A stretch of DNA of 64,000 nucleotides from assembly GCF_023101165.1 (NCBI RefSeq), contig NZ_CP078076.1, positions 1,984,001-2,048,000 on the forward strand, written 5' to 3'. A program made the translations under genes and the position numbers. The notes below the pieces were generated by a model. It was not told where the DNA came from and made no database searches. It saw only the letters and a list, made by a program, of their open reading frames with translations. The DNA is from Microbacterium sufflavum (lineage in GTDB: Bacteria; Actinomycetota; Actinomycetes; Actinomycetales; Microbacteriaceae). Within the stretch, counting starts at the first letter, position 1, and every line of letters begins with the position of its first letter. Below, piece by piece: positions 17,467 to 26,637 of the stretch.

Positions 17467-18510
17467 TCAGCTGAGCACGTCGGCGAGGTCGTAACCCGCG
17501 ACCGTGTCGAGCTGGTCGTACGTGCAGGAGCGCGCGTCCCGGTCGGGTCGCCACCGCTCGAACTGCACCGTGTGGCGGAAGCGCGCACCCTCCAGCTGGT
17601 CGTACCGCACCTCCAGCACGCGCTCGGGGCGGAGGCGCACGAACGACACGTCCTTCGACCCGCTGAACCGCGAACGCTCACCCTCGCCCGTCACGGCCGC
17701 TCCGGAGGCGTCGCGCTCCACGAGCGGCGCGAGCTCCTCCACCAGCTGCTGGCGCCGCGCGTCGCTCCAGGCCGCGACACCGCCGACCTGGCGCAGTGTC
17801 CCGTCGGCGTCGTACAGCCCGACCAGCAGCGAGCCCACCCCGGAGCCGGACTTGTGGATGCGGTAGCCGAGCGCGACCACGTCGGCGGTGCGGGCATGCT
17901 TGATCTTGAGCAGGGTGCGCTTGCCCGGCGCGTAGGGCTGGTCGAGCGGCTTCGCCACGACGCCGTCGAGCCCGGCACCCTCGAACTCCTCGAGCCAGCG
18001 GACGGCGGCGTCGCGGTCGCGCGTGGTGCGGGTGAGGTGCAGGGGATGCTCGACCGCCTCCATCACGCTCTCCAGCCGGGCGCGCCTCGTCTCGAAGCTC
18101 TGCGTCTGCAGGTCGTCCTCGCCGTACGCGAGCAGGTCGAAGGCCACGAACATGGCGGGGGTCTCCGCGGCGAGCTTCGCGACGCGCGAGGCGGCCGGGT
18201 GGATGCGCTGGCTGAGGGCTTCCCAGTCCAGCCGCTGCGCTCCCTGCGGCCCGGTCGCCACCACGATCTCCCCGTCGAGCAGACACGGGCCGGGGAGCAG
18301 CTCCGGGATCACGTCGACGAGCTCGGGGAAGTAGCGCGTGAGGGGCTTCGCGCCGCGGGAGCCGATCTCGACGGTCTCGCCGTCCCAGGCGATCAGCCCG
18401 CGGAAGCCGTCCCACTTCGGCTCGAAGAGCAGTCCGCCGGGATGCTTCACGGGGTCGGGCACCGTGGCGGTCGCCTTGGCGAGCATGGGGGCGGGGATCT
18501 CGTAGCGCAT
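17467..18510 (-). CDS. ATP-dependent DNA ligase (LigC/LigD ligase type)
   Basis: 347 residues. The adenylated lysine is K32 in FEPKWDGFRG (motif I); LLDGEIV (III), the FVAFDLLAYG segment (IIIa), DGVVAKPLDQPYAPGKR (IV) and LKIKHARTADVVALGY (V) follow, then an OB-fold ending FRHTVQFERWRPDRD. The length fits a ligase without extra domains. The gene faces the LigD-type polymerase, with stops only 6 bases apart, suggesting joint function in end joining or gap repair. CAGGAT plus 6 bases before the ATG suggests a leaderless start. Confidence 0.93.
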   Translation of the reverse strand: MRYEIPAPMLAKATATVPDPVKHPGGLLFEPKWDGFRGLIAWDGETVEIGSRGAKPLTRYFPELVDVIPELLPGPCLLDGEIVVATGPQGAQRLDWEALSQRIHPAASRVAKLAAETPAMFVAFDLLAYGEDDLQTQSFETRRARLESVMEAVEHPLHLTRTTRDRDAAVRWLEEFEGAGLDGVVAKPLDQPYAPGKRTLLKIKHARTADVVALGYRIHKSGSGVGSLLVGLYDADGTLRQVGGVAAWSDARRQQLVEELAPLVERDASGAAVTGEGERSRFSGSKDVSFVRLRPERVLEVRYDQLEGARFRHTVQFERWRPDRDARSCTYDQLDTVAGYDLADVLS

Positions 18511-18556
18511 GCACCCATCCTGGACCGCGGGCGTCGCGGGGAGGAAGGGGTTGCGG

Positions 18557-20011
18557 TCAGCCGAACAGGTCGCCCAGCTCCGCCGGCGTGCCCGCGTCGC
18601 GCAGCACGGTGTGCGCCGCGTGCCAGCCGGCCATGCCGTTGACCGCGGGGCCGGGCGGGGTCGAGGCCGAGGCGAGGTACACCCCGGGCATCGGGGTGCG
18701 CCAGGGCGCGGGGGAGAGCACCGGACGCCGCAGCGCCTGCCGCATGTCGAACACGCCCCCGGAGATGTCGCCGCCGATCTCGGCCGGGTTGAGGGCCTCG
18801 CGGGAGGACGCCGGCACCGCGTGGTGGGCGAGGATGCGGTCGCGGAACCCCGGAGCGAACCGCTCGACCTGTGCCGTGATGAGCTCGGTGGGGTCGAGGT
18901 CGCTGCCGCCGGGGACGTGGATGTAGGCCCACAGCACGGCCTTGCCCTCCGGAGCCCGCGTCGGGTCGAACACCGAGGGCTGCACCGCGAGCACGTAGGG
19001 CCGGTCGCTCACGCGCCCGATCGCCACCGCGTTCTCGCTGTTCCACACCTCGTCGCGGTCTCCGGCCACGTGCACGGTCGGGGCGTTCCGCACGTGCGGG
19101 TTGGCCCACGGCACGGGGCCGTCCAGGGCGAAGTCGACCTTGGCGGCGGCCGCACCGTAGCGGTAGGCACGCACGGCCCTGGCATAGCGGGCGGGGATGT
19201 CGGGGTGCGTGAGGGCGAGCCGCGGCGAGGTGTTCAGCAGCAGCACGTCGCCGCTCGCGGGGTCGCCCCCGTCGAGGCTGGCGAGGTCGCCGACGTGCAC
19301 CCCGGTCTCGACGGTGCCGCCGTGCGCCTCGAGATCGGCGATCAGGGCGTCCGCGATGGTCTGGGATCCCCCGCGCGGGTAGGGCCACCCTCCGGCGTGC
19401 GCGAGCGCGGCCAGCAGCAGCCCCGCCGCCGCGCCCGCGAGCGTCGGCTGCGGCGAGTTCGCGTGCGCCACGACCCCCGCCATCAGGGCGGCGGCCTCGT
19501 CGGTGCGGAAGGCGGCGCGGGCGAGGAGAGTGCCCTGATCCAGCATCCGCACCGCGTAGCGCGCCGCGGTGACGGGGTCGCGCGGGATGCGCAGGAGCTG
19601 GTTGCCGGTGAAGTCGGTCACGCCGTCGATGTGCGTGGTGAGCGGCCGCAGTCGTCGCAGCCAGGCGTCGCGGTCGGGCCCGAGGTCGGCCGCGGTGCGT
19701 TCCAGGTCGCGCCACGCGATGGCCGCTCGCCCGTCGTCGAGCGGGTGGGCGAAGGAGATGTCGGGCCGGATCCACGTGACGCGCTCGTCGAGGCCGAAGG
19801 CCCGGAAGAACGGCGAGGCGAGGGCGGCGGGGTGCACGGCGGAGCACACGTCGTGCCGGAACCCCGGGAGCGTGGTCCCCTCGGTCGTGCGCAGACCACC
19901 GCCCGCGGTCTCCGCCGCTTCGAGCACGCGTACCCGGTATCCGGCTCTGGCCAGCGCGACGCCCGCCGAGAGGCCGTTCGGTCCGGAGCCGATGATCGTC
20001 GCGAGGGGCAT
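18557..20011 (-). CDS. FAD-dependent phytoene-desaturase-like oxidoreductase
   Basis: 484 residues beginning MPLATIIGSGPNGLSAGVALARAG, an N-terminal dinucleotide-binding fold (GxGxxG, then VLEA near residue 30). GGGLRTTEGTTLPGFRHDVCS is the usual second FAD segment, and GVYLASASTPPGPAVNGMAGWHA is the C-terminal FAD contact of the CrtI/NAD(P)-FAD family. No carotenoid genes are nearby, so the substrate is unknown. The ATG at 20011 is supported by GAGACT six bases upstream and by the position of the Rossmann motif; the frame is open further upstream but without homology-like sequence. Confidence 0.85.
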   Translation of the reverse strand: MPLATIIGSGPNGLSAGVALARAGYRVRVLEAAETAGGGLRTTEGTTLPGFRHDVCSAVHPAALASPFFRAFGLDERVTWIRPDISFAHPLDDGRAAIAWRDLERTAADLGPDRDAWLRRLRPLTTHIDGVTDFTGNQLLRIPRDPVTAARYAVRMLDQGTLLARAAFRTDEAAALMAGVVAHANSPQPTLAGAAAGLLLAALAHAGGWPYPRGGSQTIADALIADLEAHGGTVETGVHVGDLASLDGGDPASGDVLLLNTSPRLALTHPDIPARYARAVRAYRYGAAAAKVDFALDGPVPWANPHVRNAPTVHVAGDRDEVWNSENAVAIGRVSDRPYVLAVQPSVFDPTRAPEGKAVLWAYIHVPGGSDLDPTELITAQVERFAPGFRDRILAHHAVPASSREALNPAEIGGDISGGVFDMRQALRRPVLSPAPWRTPMPGVYLASASTPPGPAVNGMAGWHAAHTVLRDAGTPAELGDLFG

Positions 20012-20075
20012 GGCGCCAGTCTCGCATGCGGCAGACGGTCGGCCGAGGGGGTTGCGCCGTGCGATCCTGGAAGGG

Positions 20076-20561
20076 ATGAATGAAGTCCAGGGCCCGACCC
20101 CCGCCGGCACCTCCCGTCCGTACCGCTCGCTGCCGGAGGCGCTCCGCGCCCACCGCATCGATCCGGTGAACCACGCCTTCATCGGCGAGATCGTGGACCA
20201 GATCGGGGTGACCTCCCTGATCGACCGCGGTCGCTACATCGAGGCCATCCGCCGGGGCGACGGCGCGGCGCTGCACATCGGCCGCACCTACACCAACGGA
20301 TTCACGGAGGACGAGGTGGTCACGGTGGGCTCGACCCGCCTGCGCCTGCAGCCGAGCGAGGGGCGCGCACCGTACTTCTACGTGACGCACCCGAGCGAGT
20401 TCGCGCCGCCGACCGCCGTGCGGGCCAAGCGCTCCTCCGCGCCGCGCACTCCCGCGGCCCCGCGCACGCCCGCGGCGCCCAAGCCCGTCGAGCGCGACTA
20501 CGGCGTGTGCGACGTGTGCTTCATGGTGAAGACGCCCGCGGGCGGCTGCGGCTGCGACTGA
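20076..20561 (+). CDS. Hypothetical protein with C-terminal cysteine cluster
   Basis: 161 residues that I do not recognise as a named family. The N-terminal 110 residues look globular (PEALRAHRIDPVNHAFIGEI, then GAALHIGRTYTNGFTEDE). A short Ala/Pro repeat (APRTPAAPRTPAAPKP) leads to VCDVCFMVKTPAGGCGC, a CxxC plus CxC cluster suited to one zinc ion. GATCCT ends 7 bases before the ATG, so the transcript may be leaderless. Its TGA shares one base with the ATG of the acetyltransferase gene (TGATG), so the two are co-translated. Confidence 0.7.
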   Translation: MNEVQGPTPAGTSRPYRSLPEALRAHRIDPVNHAFIGEIVDQIGVTSLIDRGRYIEAIRRGDGAALHIGRTYTNGFTEDEVVTVGSTRLRLQPSEGRAPYFYVTHPSEFAPPTAVRAKRSSAPRTPAAPRTPAAPKPVERDYGVCDVCFMVKTPAGGCGCD

Positions 20562-21112
20562 TGCCCGCCGCCTCCGCGTCGCGGCGCGGCGTCACCGTCC
20601 GTGAGGCGGAGTGGCCGGGTGACGGGGCCTTCGTCGGTGCCGCGGTGTCGACGTATCTCCGGCAGACCGAGCATGAGAAACACGACGTCCTGGGTGACCC
20701 CGCGGAGCCCGAGAGCGAACTCCCCGAGCGATACCTGCCGGAGGTGCGTGACCCCGCGAGCGCGTACGCCGGAGCACGGGTGCTCGTGGCGGAGCTCGAC
20801 GGGGCTCCGGTCGGCGTGGTGATCGCTCTTCCGCATGCCGGGTACACCGAGATCAAGCGACTCTGGGCGGATCCGGCGGTCCGCGGCTGCGGCGTCGGCT
20901 CCGCGCTGCTCGACGCCGTCCTGGCGGCGGCCGAGGGTGCGGTGCGGCTGTCGGTCTGGGACTGGCGCGGCGCCGCGATCCGGCTCTACACGTCCCGCGG
21001 CTTCCGTCCCGTCGACCCCTGGGACGACCGCGACCGCCTCCTCTGCTTCGAGTCGCTCACTTCGCTGCATCCGGCCGCCGAACGCCGCACCGTGAGCGAT
21101 TCGAAGGGCTAG
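20561..21112 (+). CDS. GNAT family N-acetyltransferase
   Basis: 183 residues. The acetyl-CoA binding motif A is IKRLWADPAVRGCGVGSALLDAVL (the R-x-x-G-x-G type loop is RGCGVG), followed by LYTSRGFRPVDPW, the usual beta-bulge end. The substrate is unknown. It is coupled to the upstream Cys-cluster gene by a TGATG junction. Its TAG stop overlaps the stop of the convergent acyl-CoA dehydrogenase gene in CTAG. Confidence 0.88.
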   Translation: MPAASASRRGVTVREAEWPGDGAFVGAAVSTYLRQTEHEKHDVLGDPAEPESELPERYLPEVRDPASAYAGARVLVAELDGAPVGVVIALPHAGYTEIKRLWADPAVRGCGVGSALLDAVLAAAEGAVRLSVWDWRGAAIRLYTSRGFRPVDPWDDRDRLLCFESLTSLHPAAERRTVSDSKG

Positions 21113-22344
21113 GCGAACGCGCTCATCCCCGTGATGTCGCGGCCGAGCAGCAGCGCCTGCACCGACTCCGTGCCCTCGTAGGTGTGGATGGCCTCGATGT
21201 CGGCGAGGTGCTGCATCACGCCGTTCTCCAGCAGGATGCCGTTGCCGCCGAGCAGGTCGCGGGCGGTCGCGGCGATGCGGCGGGCGGCGCGGGTGTTGTG
21301 GAACTTCGCGAGCGAGGCCTGGGTCGGCCGCAGCTGCCCCGCCTGCTCCAGGTCGGCCATCCGGCGGCAGTACAGCTGCATCGCCGTGAGGTCCTCCAGC
21401 ATGTGCGTCAGCCGCTCCTGCACCATCTGGAACTTGGCGAGCGGCTTGCCGAACTGCACGCGCTCCTTCGCGTAGGCCAGCGCGGCCTCGTAGCAGGCGG
21501 TCGCGTGGCCGAGGGCTGACCACGCGACACCCGAGCGCGTGGCGTACAGCACGGTCGACGCATCCTTGAAGCTCGTCGTCCCCGGGAGCACGGCGTCGAG
21601 GGGCACGCGCACGTCGTCGAGGCGGATGTGGGCCTGGTGGATCGCGCGCAGCGAGGCCTTGCCGCGGATCACGGTGCCGGTGTAGCCCGGGGTGTCTTGC
21701 TCGACGAGGAAGCAGCGCACGGCGCCGTGCTCCGCGGCCGACTCGTCGTCGACCCTGGCCCAGACGAACGTGATGCCGCCCGAGGCGCCGTTGCCGATCC
21801 ACTTCTTGGTGCCGCGGAGCACCCAGGAGTCGCCGTCGCGGCGCGCGGTGGTCTCCAGGGAGACGGAGTCGGACCCGTGGTCGGGCTCGGTCAGTGCGAA
21901 CGAGCCGAGCACGGAGCCGTCCGCCAGCGCGGTGAGCCACCGTTCCTGCTGGGCGGGGGAGCCGAACAGCGCGAGGGTGCGAAGGGCCAGGCCGCCCTGC
22001 ACCGCGAGGATCGTGCCGAGGGAGCCGTCGCCGCGGGAGATCTCCATGTTGACCAGCCCGGCGGCGAGGGGGGAGAGGCGCGTGAGCGAGGGGTGGTCGA
22101 TGCCGTCGACCACGAGGTCCAGCTCGCCCATGCGGCGGGCGGCGTCGAGGGGGTACTCGGCGCGGTCCCAGGCCTCGGCCATCTGCGGGGCGACCTCGTC
22201 GACGTACGCCTTGGCGCGGTCCCAGGCCTCGCGGTCGGCCGCGGGGATGTCGGTGAACACGGCGTAGTAGTCGCTGTCCTGCCGGCCGGTGACGTCGTAC
22301 GACGAGACGCGCTCGCCGGGGAACGGGGAGGCTTCGATGCTCAT
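21109..22344 (-). CDS. Acyl-CoA dehydrogenase, glutaryl-CoA-dehydrogenase-like
   Basis: 411 residues. FAD and substrate motifs are FALTEPDHGSDS, TKKWIGN and the RxQFGKPLAKFQ type segment; the catalytic glutamate is in IHTYEGTES (about E390), the position used by GCDH and short- or medium-chain enzymes. Closest pattern is the glutaryl-CoA dehydrogenase subgroup (RGDGSLGTILAVQGG, LLGGNGILLENGVMQHLADIEA), but substrate cannot be fixed. The ATG at 22344 has AAGGAG 6 bases upstream. A TetR gene lies directly upstream on the same strand, with a dyad operator between them. Confidence 0.9.
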   Translation of the reverse strand: MSIEASPFPGERVSSYDVTGRQDSDYYAVFTDIPAADREAWDRAKAYVDEVAPQMAEAWDRAEYPLDAARRMGELDLVVDGIDHPSLTRLSPLAAGLVNMEISRGDGSLGTILAVQGGLALRTLALFGSPAQQERWLTALADGSVLGSFALTEPDHGSDSVSLETTARRDGDSWVLRGTKKWIGNGASGGITFVWARVDDESAAEHGAVRCFLVEQDTPGYTGTVIRGKASLRAIHQAHIRLDDVRVPLDAVLPGTTSFKDASTVLYATRSGVAWSALGHATACYEAALAYAKERVQFGKPLAKFQMVQERLTHMLEDLTAMQLYCRRMADLEQAGQLRPTQASLAKFHNTRAARRIAATARDLLGGNGILLENGVMQHLADIEAIHTYEGTESVQALLLGRDITGMSAFA

Positions 22345-22364
22345 GGGTGCTCCTTCGTGGACCT

Positions 22365-22386
22365 GAGTATCGTACTCCTCGATACT
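22365..22386. promoter_or_regulatory. Candidate TetR operator before the acyl-CoA dehydrogenase gene
   Basis: Two overlapping dyads: GAGTA TCG TACTC (22365-22377) and AGTATCG / CGATACT separated by 7 bases (22366-22372 and 22380-22386). They lie 20 bases upstream of the acyl-CoA dehydrogenase start, in the 73-base gap after the TetR gene. Confidence 0.6.
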
Positions 22387-22417
22387 GGGTCCCACGAGCC
22401 CCGAGCTCGCCGCGGTA

Positions 22418-23080
22418 TCAGTCGAGCCGGGAGCGCAGCCGCCGTGTGACCTCGGCGACGGGCATCGCCCGCGGGAACACCGCCACCACCACGTCGTCCG
22501 GGGCATCCGCGGCGGACCCGTCCGCGACGCCGTAGCGGCGCCGCACATCCGCGAGCGCCGACTGCAGGGTCGACAGCGGCACCTTCCTGCGGCCACGCAG
22601 CAGCTGTCGCAGCACGTGATTGTGCACCGCGGTGACGAGCGCCGCGAACCCGACCGCGTCGAGCGGATCGACGCCGGGGAGGGCGCCGCGCAGGTACTCG
22701 TCGAACAGTCGCTCGTAGCGGAACACCGTGATGATCTCCCGCTCGCGCAGCACCGGCACCTGGCGCACGATCTGGTAGCGGCGACGTGCCATCTCCGGGT
22801 CGCTGGAGAAGTGCGCGAACACCGATTCCGACGCCGCGCATACCGCCGCCCACGGGTCGTCGTGCCCCTCGGCGAGGAACTCCCTGAGCTGATCCAGCAG
22901 GACCTCGTGGTCGGCGAAGACCACATCCTCCTTGCCGCCGAACTGTCGGAAGAAGGTCGAGCGGGACACCCCCGCGGCCTTCGCGATCTGCTCGACGGAG
23001 GTCTGGTCGAAGCCCTGGGTCCGGAAGAGCTCGAGGGCGGCGGCGACGACGGCGTCGCGCGATTCGGGGAAGTCTCGCAT
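22418..23080 (-). CDS. TetR family transcriptional regulator
   Basis: 220 residues. The N-terminal helix-turn-helix is TSVEQIAKAAGVSRSTFFRQFGGKEDVVF (about residues 26-54); the rest is a helical ligand domain. It probably represses the downstream acyl-CoA dehydrogenase by binding the dyads at 22365-22386, with an acyl-CoA as plausible inducer (inference). TAGGAT plus 6 bases precedes the ATG, so its own transcript is probably leaderless. Confidence 0.92.
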   Translation of the reverse strand: MRDFPESRDAVVAAALELFRTQGFDQTSVEQIAKAAGVSRSTFFRQFGGKEDVVFADHEVLLDQLREFLAEGHDDPWAAVCAASESVFAHFSSDPEMARRRYQIVRQVPVLREREIITVFRYERLFDEYLRGALPGVDPLDAVGFAALVTAVHNHVLRQLLRGRRKVPLSTLQSALADVRRRYGVADGSAADAPDDVVVAVFPRAMPVAEVTRRLRSRLD

Positions 23081-23161
23081 GACGAAATCCTAGGTCCTCG
23101 TCGACCGGCCGCCGCGGTCATCGCCGCCCGCCCCGCGCTCCGGAGCGGTCAGGCCGAGGTA

Positions 23162-23198
23162 GTAGGCTGGGGGACTGGTCGATGTCTCGACATCGAGA
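23162..23198 (+). promoter_or_regulatory. sucC promoter -10 box with a downstream palindromic operator
   Basis: TAGGCT at 23163-23168 is a good -10. Just downstream lies TCTCGA CA TCGAGA (23185-23198), nested in a longer dyad TCGATGTC TC GACATCGA (23179-23196). Being at or after the start site, it would suit a repressor. A related sequence occurs before the icd gene (43504-43521). Confidence 0.6.
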
Positions 23199-23237
23199 GA
23201 ATCACCAGACCAACAGCAGCCCAGTGAAGGAACCACA

Positions 23238-24404
23238 GTGGATCTGTACGAGTACCAGGCACGAGACGTTTTCGAGAAGTACGGAGTGCCGGTCCTCGCC
23301 GGCATCGTCGCCGACACCCCCGAGGAGGTGAAGGCGGCCGCCGAGAAGATCGGCGGTGTGGTGGTCGTCAAGGCCCAGGTCAAGACCGGTGGCCGCGGCA
23401 AGGCCGGCGGTGTCAAGGTCGCCAAGACCCCCGATGAGGCGTACGAGGCCGCGAAGGCGATCCTCGGCCTCGACATCAAGGGCCACGTCGTCAAGCGCGT
23501 CATGGTCGCGCAGGGCGCTCGCATCGCCGAGGAGTTCTACTTCTCCGTGCTGCTGGACCGCGCGAACCGCTCCTACCTGAGCCTCTGCTCGGTCGAGGGC
23601 GGCATGGAGATCGAGGAGCTCGCGGTCGAGCGCCCCGAGGCCCTCGCCCGCGTCGAGGTCAACCCGCTCACGGGCATCGACAAGGACAAGGCGGTCGAGA
23701 TCGCCCGCGCCGCGAACTTCCCGGAGGACCTCGTCGAGAAGGTCGCCGACGTGTTCGTGAAGCTCTACGACGTCTACAAGGGCGAGGACGCGACACTGGT
23801 CGAGGTCAACCCGCTCGTCCGCACCGAGGAGGGCGACATCATCGCCCTCGACGGCAAGGTCACGCTCGACGACAACGCGTCGGAGATCCGCCACCCCGAG
23901 CACGAGGCGCTCGAGGACAAGGACGCCGCCGACCCGCTCGAGGCCAAGGCCAAGCAGAGCGGCCTGAACTACGTCAAGCTCGACGGCGAGGTCGGCATCA
24001 TCGGCAACGGCGCGGGTCTGGTCATGTCCACGCTCGACGTCGTGGCCTACGCGGGTGAGAACCACAACGGCGTCAAGCCGGCCAACTTCCTCGACATCGG
24101 CGGCGGCGCCTCGGCCGAGGTCATGGCGGCGGGCCTCGACGTCATCCTCGGCGACCCGCAGGTCAAGAGCGTGTTCGTCAACGTGTTCGGTGGCATCACG
24201 GCGTGCGACGCCGTGGCCAACGGCATCAAGGGGGCACTGGAGACCCTCGGCGACACGGCCTCGAAGCCGCTCGTCGTCCGTCTCGACGGCAACCGCGTCG
24301 AGGAGGGCCGCGCGATCCTCGCGGAGTACGCGCACCCGCTCGTGACCCTGGCCGCAACCATGGACGAGGGCGCCGACAAGGCCGCCGAGCTCGCCAACGC
24401 CTGA
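23238..24404 (+). CDS. sucC: Succinate-CoA ligase (ADP-forming), beta subunit
   Basis: 388 residues from GTG 23238, which follows GAAGGAACCACA. The N-terminal ATP-grasp domain starts [19 protein letters not shown], the standard SucC opening, with [18 protein letters not shown] for nucleotide binding. The C-terminal CoA-ligase domain contains [12 protein letters not shown] and [17 protein letters not shown]. With SucD it makes succinate and ATP from succinyl-CoA in the TCA cycle. sucD follows after 18 bases. Likely controlled through the palindrome in its leader. Confidence 0.98.
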   Translation: MDLYEYQARDVFEKYGVPVLAGIVADTPEEVKAAAEKIGGVVVVKAQVKTGGRGKAGGVKVAKTPDEAYEAAKAILGLDIKGHVVKRVMVAQGARIAEEFYFSVLLDRANRSYLSLCSVEGGMEIEELAVERPEALARVEVNPLTGIDKDKAVEIARAANFPEDLVEKVADVFVKLYDVYKGEDATLVEVNPLVRTEEGDIIALDGKVTLDDNASEIRHPEHEALEDKDAADPLEAKAKQSGLNYVKLDGEVGIIGNGAGLVMSTLDVVAYAGENHNGVKPANFLDIGGGASAEVMAAGLDVILGDPQVKSVFVNVFGGITACDAVANGIKGALETLGDTASKPLVVRLDGNRVEEGRAILAEYAHPLVTLAATMDEGADKAAELANA

Positions 24405-24410
24405 GACTGA

Positions 24411-25325
<915 letters not shown>

Positions 25326-25341
25326 GGCGTACACTGGTAGC

Positions 25342-25371
25342 GAAGGCCCCGGGCTCCACCCCGGGGCCTTC
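25342..25371 (+). terminator. sucCD terminator
   Basis: GAAGGCCCCGGG pairs with CCCGGGGCCTTC around a short loop, 17 bases past the sucD stop. Its right arm runs directly into the 17-base repeat array. Confidence 0.85.
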
Positions 25372-25488
25372 GTCGTGTCCGGGGCATCGTCGTGTCCGGG
25401 GCATCGTCGTGTCCGGGGCATCGTCGTGTCCGGGGCATCGTCGTGTCCGGGGCATCGTCGTGTCCGGGGCATCGTCGTGTCCGGGGCA
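25370..25488. repeat. Seven perfect 17-base tandem repeats
   Basis: The unit TCGTCGTGTCCGGGGCA occurs seven times without a mismatch, plus a degenerate eighth copy to about 25505. The length is not a multiple of 3, so every frame stays open and encodes repeated Cys/Arg/Pro or Pro/Asp/Thr peptides; none looks like a real protein. The array fills the gap between the sucD terminator and a convergent TetR gene. Confidence 0.95.
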
Positions 25489-25520
25489 TCGTCGTGCCCA
25501 GGTCCTCGTCGCGTACGGTC

Positions 25521-26099
25521 TCAGTGCGCCGACGTCACAGCGTCGAGCAGGCGGTCGAGTGCGCGGTGTGCCTGCCGTCGCGCCGCGGTGTCGTCGGGGC
25601 GGGCGGCCAGCCACAGGGCGAGCTCGTTCATGGCGCCGGACAGCGCGGCGGTGAGGGCGTCGAGCTGTGCGGACGGGACCCCGGCCTCGCGCAGTCCCGC
25701 ACGCAGCTCCTGCTCCGGCCCCTCGGCGTCGAGGCGACGCCACTGCTCCCAGCCGAGCACGGCGGGGCCGTCGACGAGCAGCACGCGCGCGGCGGTTCCC
25801 GCGGTGATGGCGTCGAGGAAGGCGTGACTGCCGTCGCGGAGCGCGGCGGGGCCGGGGGTGTCGCGCGTGGCGGTCGCGATGGCGGCGGCGACCCGCTCCT
25901 GCGCGGCGGCGGCGACGGCCGCGAACAGTCCGGGCTTCGAGTCGTAGTGGTGGTACACGGCGCCGCGCGTCACGCCCGCGGCCCGGGCGATGTCGTCGAC
26001 CGAAGCCGCCGCGTATCCGTGTGCGGCGAAGTGCGCGGTGGCGGTGTCGAGGATGCGGCGGGCCGTGGCGGCGGCGTCGGCGGCGGAGGCGCGGGGCAT
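25521..26099 (-). CDS. TetR family transcriptional regulator
   Basis: 192 residues. The helix-turn-helix is ASVDDIARAAGVTRGAVYHHYDSKPGLF (about residues 32-60). The ATG at 26099 follows AAGGAA with a 6-base spacing. It is divergent from the VOC gene at 26175, and the 75-base gap holds an extended inverted repeat that both genes could share. The ligand is unknown; the pairing with a VOC protein suggests response to a toxic small molecule (inference). Confidence 0.9.
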   Translation of the reverse strand: MPRASAADAAATARRILDTATAHFAAHGYAAASVDDIARAAGVTRGAVYHHYDSKPGLFAAVAAAAQERVAAAIATATRDTPGPAALRDGSHAFLDAITAGTAARVLLVDGPAVLGWEQWRRLDAEGPEQELRAGLREAGVPSAQLDALTAALSGAMNELALWLAARPDDTAARRQAHRALDRLLDAVTSAH

Positions 26100-26108
26100 G
26101 CGGGTTCC

Positions 26109-26166
26109 TTTACGTACGTGTTGTATGTATTCTAGCCGGACGAATACAAACATGCAGTATGTAAAG
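26109..26166. promoter_or_regulatory. Divergent TetR/VOC control region with large inverted repeat
   Basis: The 24 bases from TTTACGTACGTG (26109) through TGTATTC and the 24 bases from GAATACAAACATG through TATGTAAA (ending 26166) are inverted copies matching at 18 of 24 positions. Their flanks TACGTACG and GTATGT resemble AcrR/RamR-type operators. The region is noticeably A+T-rich compared with its surroundings. Confidence 0.6.
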
Positions 26167-26174
26167 GAGTGACG

Positions 26175-26576
26175 ATGGAGATCACCAGCTTCTACCCGGT
26201 GCTGATGGTGGACGACGTGTCCGCGGCCGCGCGGTTCTACCGCGAGGAGCTCGGATTCGACACGACGTTCGAGGCCGACTGGTACGTGAGCCTGCGCTTC
26301 GACGGGGGAGAGCTCGCGATCCTCGACCGCACGCACGAGACCATCCCGGAGGGCTTCCGCGCACCGGTCACCGGACTGCTGCTGAACGTCGAGGTGCCAG
26401 ACGCCGCCGCCGAGCACGCTCGGCTGGTGGGGGAGCGCGGACTGATCGAACGGCTGGCCCTGCGCGATGAGGACTTCGGTCAGCGGCACTTCATCGTCGA
26501 GGCTCCCGGCGGGGTGCTGATCGACGTGATCGAGCCGATCGAGCCGTCCGCCGAGTTCACCGCCGCCTACGCCTGA
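26175..26576 (+). CDS. VOC superfamily (glyoxalase / bleomycin-resistance type) protein
   Basis: 133 residues. The opening [26 protein letters not shown] and the closing [19 protein letters not shown] are the paired beta-alpha-beta units of the VOC fold. I chose ATG 26175 because AAAGGAG lies 5 bases before it; a GTG two codons earlier is inside that site. The protein could bind and sequester, or modify, a small compound; metal ligands are not clearly canonical. Its control by the divergent TetR is likely. Confidence 0.85.
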   Translation: MEITSFYPVLMVDDVSAAARFYREELGFDTTFEADWYVSLRFDGGELAILDRTHETIPEGFRAPVTGLLLNVEVPDAAAEHARLVGERGLIERLALRDEDFGQRHFIVEAPGGVLIDVIEPIEPSAEFTAAYA

Positions 26577-26588
26577 GGCCCAGGGAAA

Positions 26589-26628
26589 CCACGGAGGGGC
26601 GGGTGCCGCAGCACCCGCCCCTCCGTGG
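26589..26628. terminator. Bidirectional terminator between VOC and purine permease genes
   Basis: A perfect 18-pair stem: CCACGGAGGGGCGGGTGC and its complement around CGCA, between two convergent genes. Confidence 0.9.
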
Positions 26629-26637
26629 ATCCGCTCG

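Noticed and set aside
25370-25505. CRISPR array
   Set aside because: Repeats are directly abutting with no spacers, the unit is 17 bases, and no cas genes are nearby.
25392-26135. Plus-strand protein made of Ser-Gly-Ala-Ser-Ser-Cys-Pro-Gly-His repeats
   Set aside because: A 17-base repeat keeps all frames open; the frame continues antisense to the TetR gene and lacks a ribosome site.
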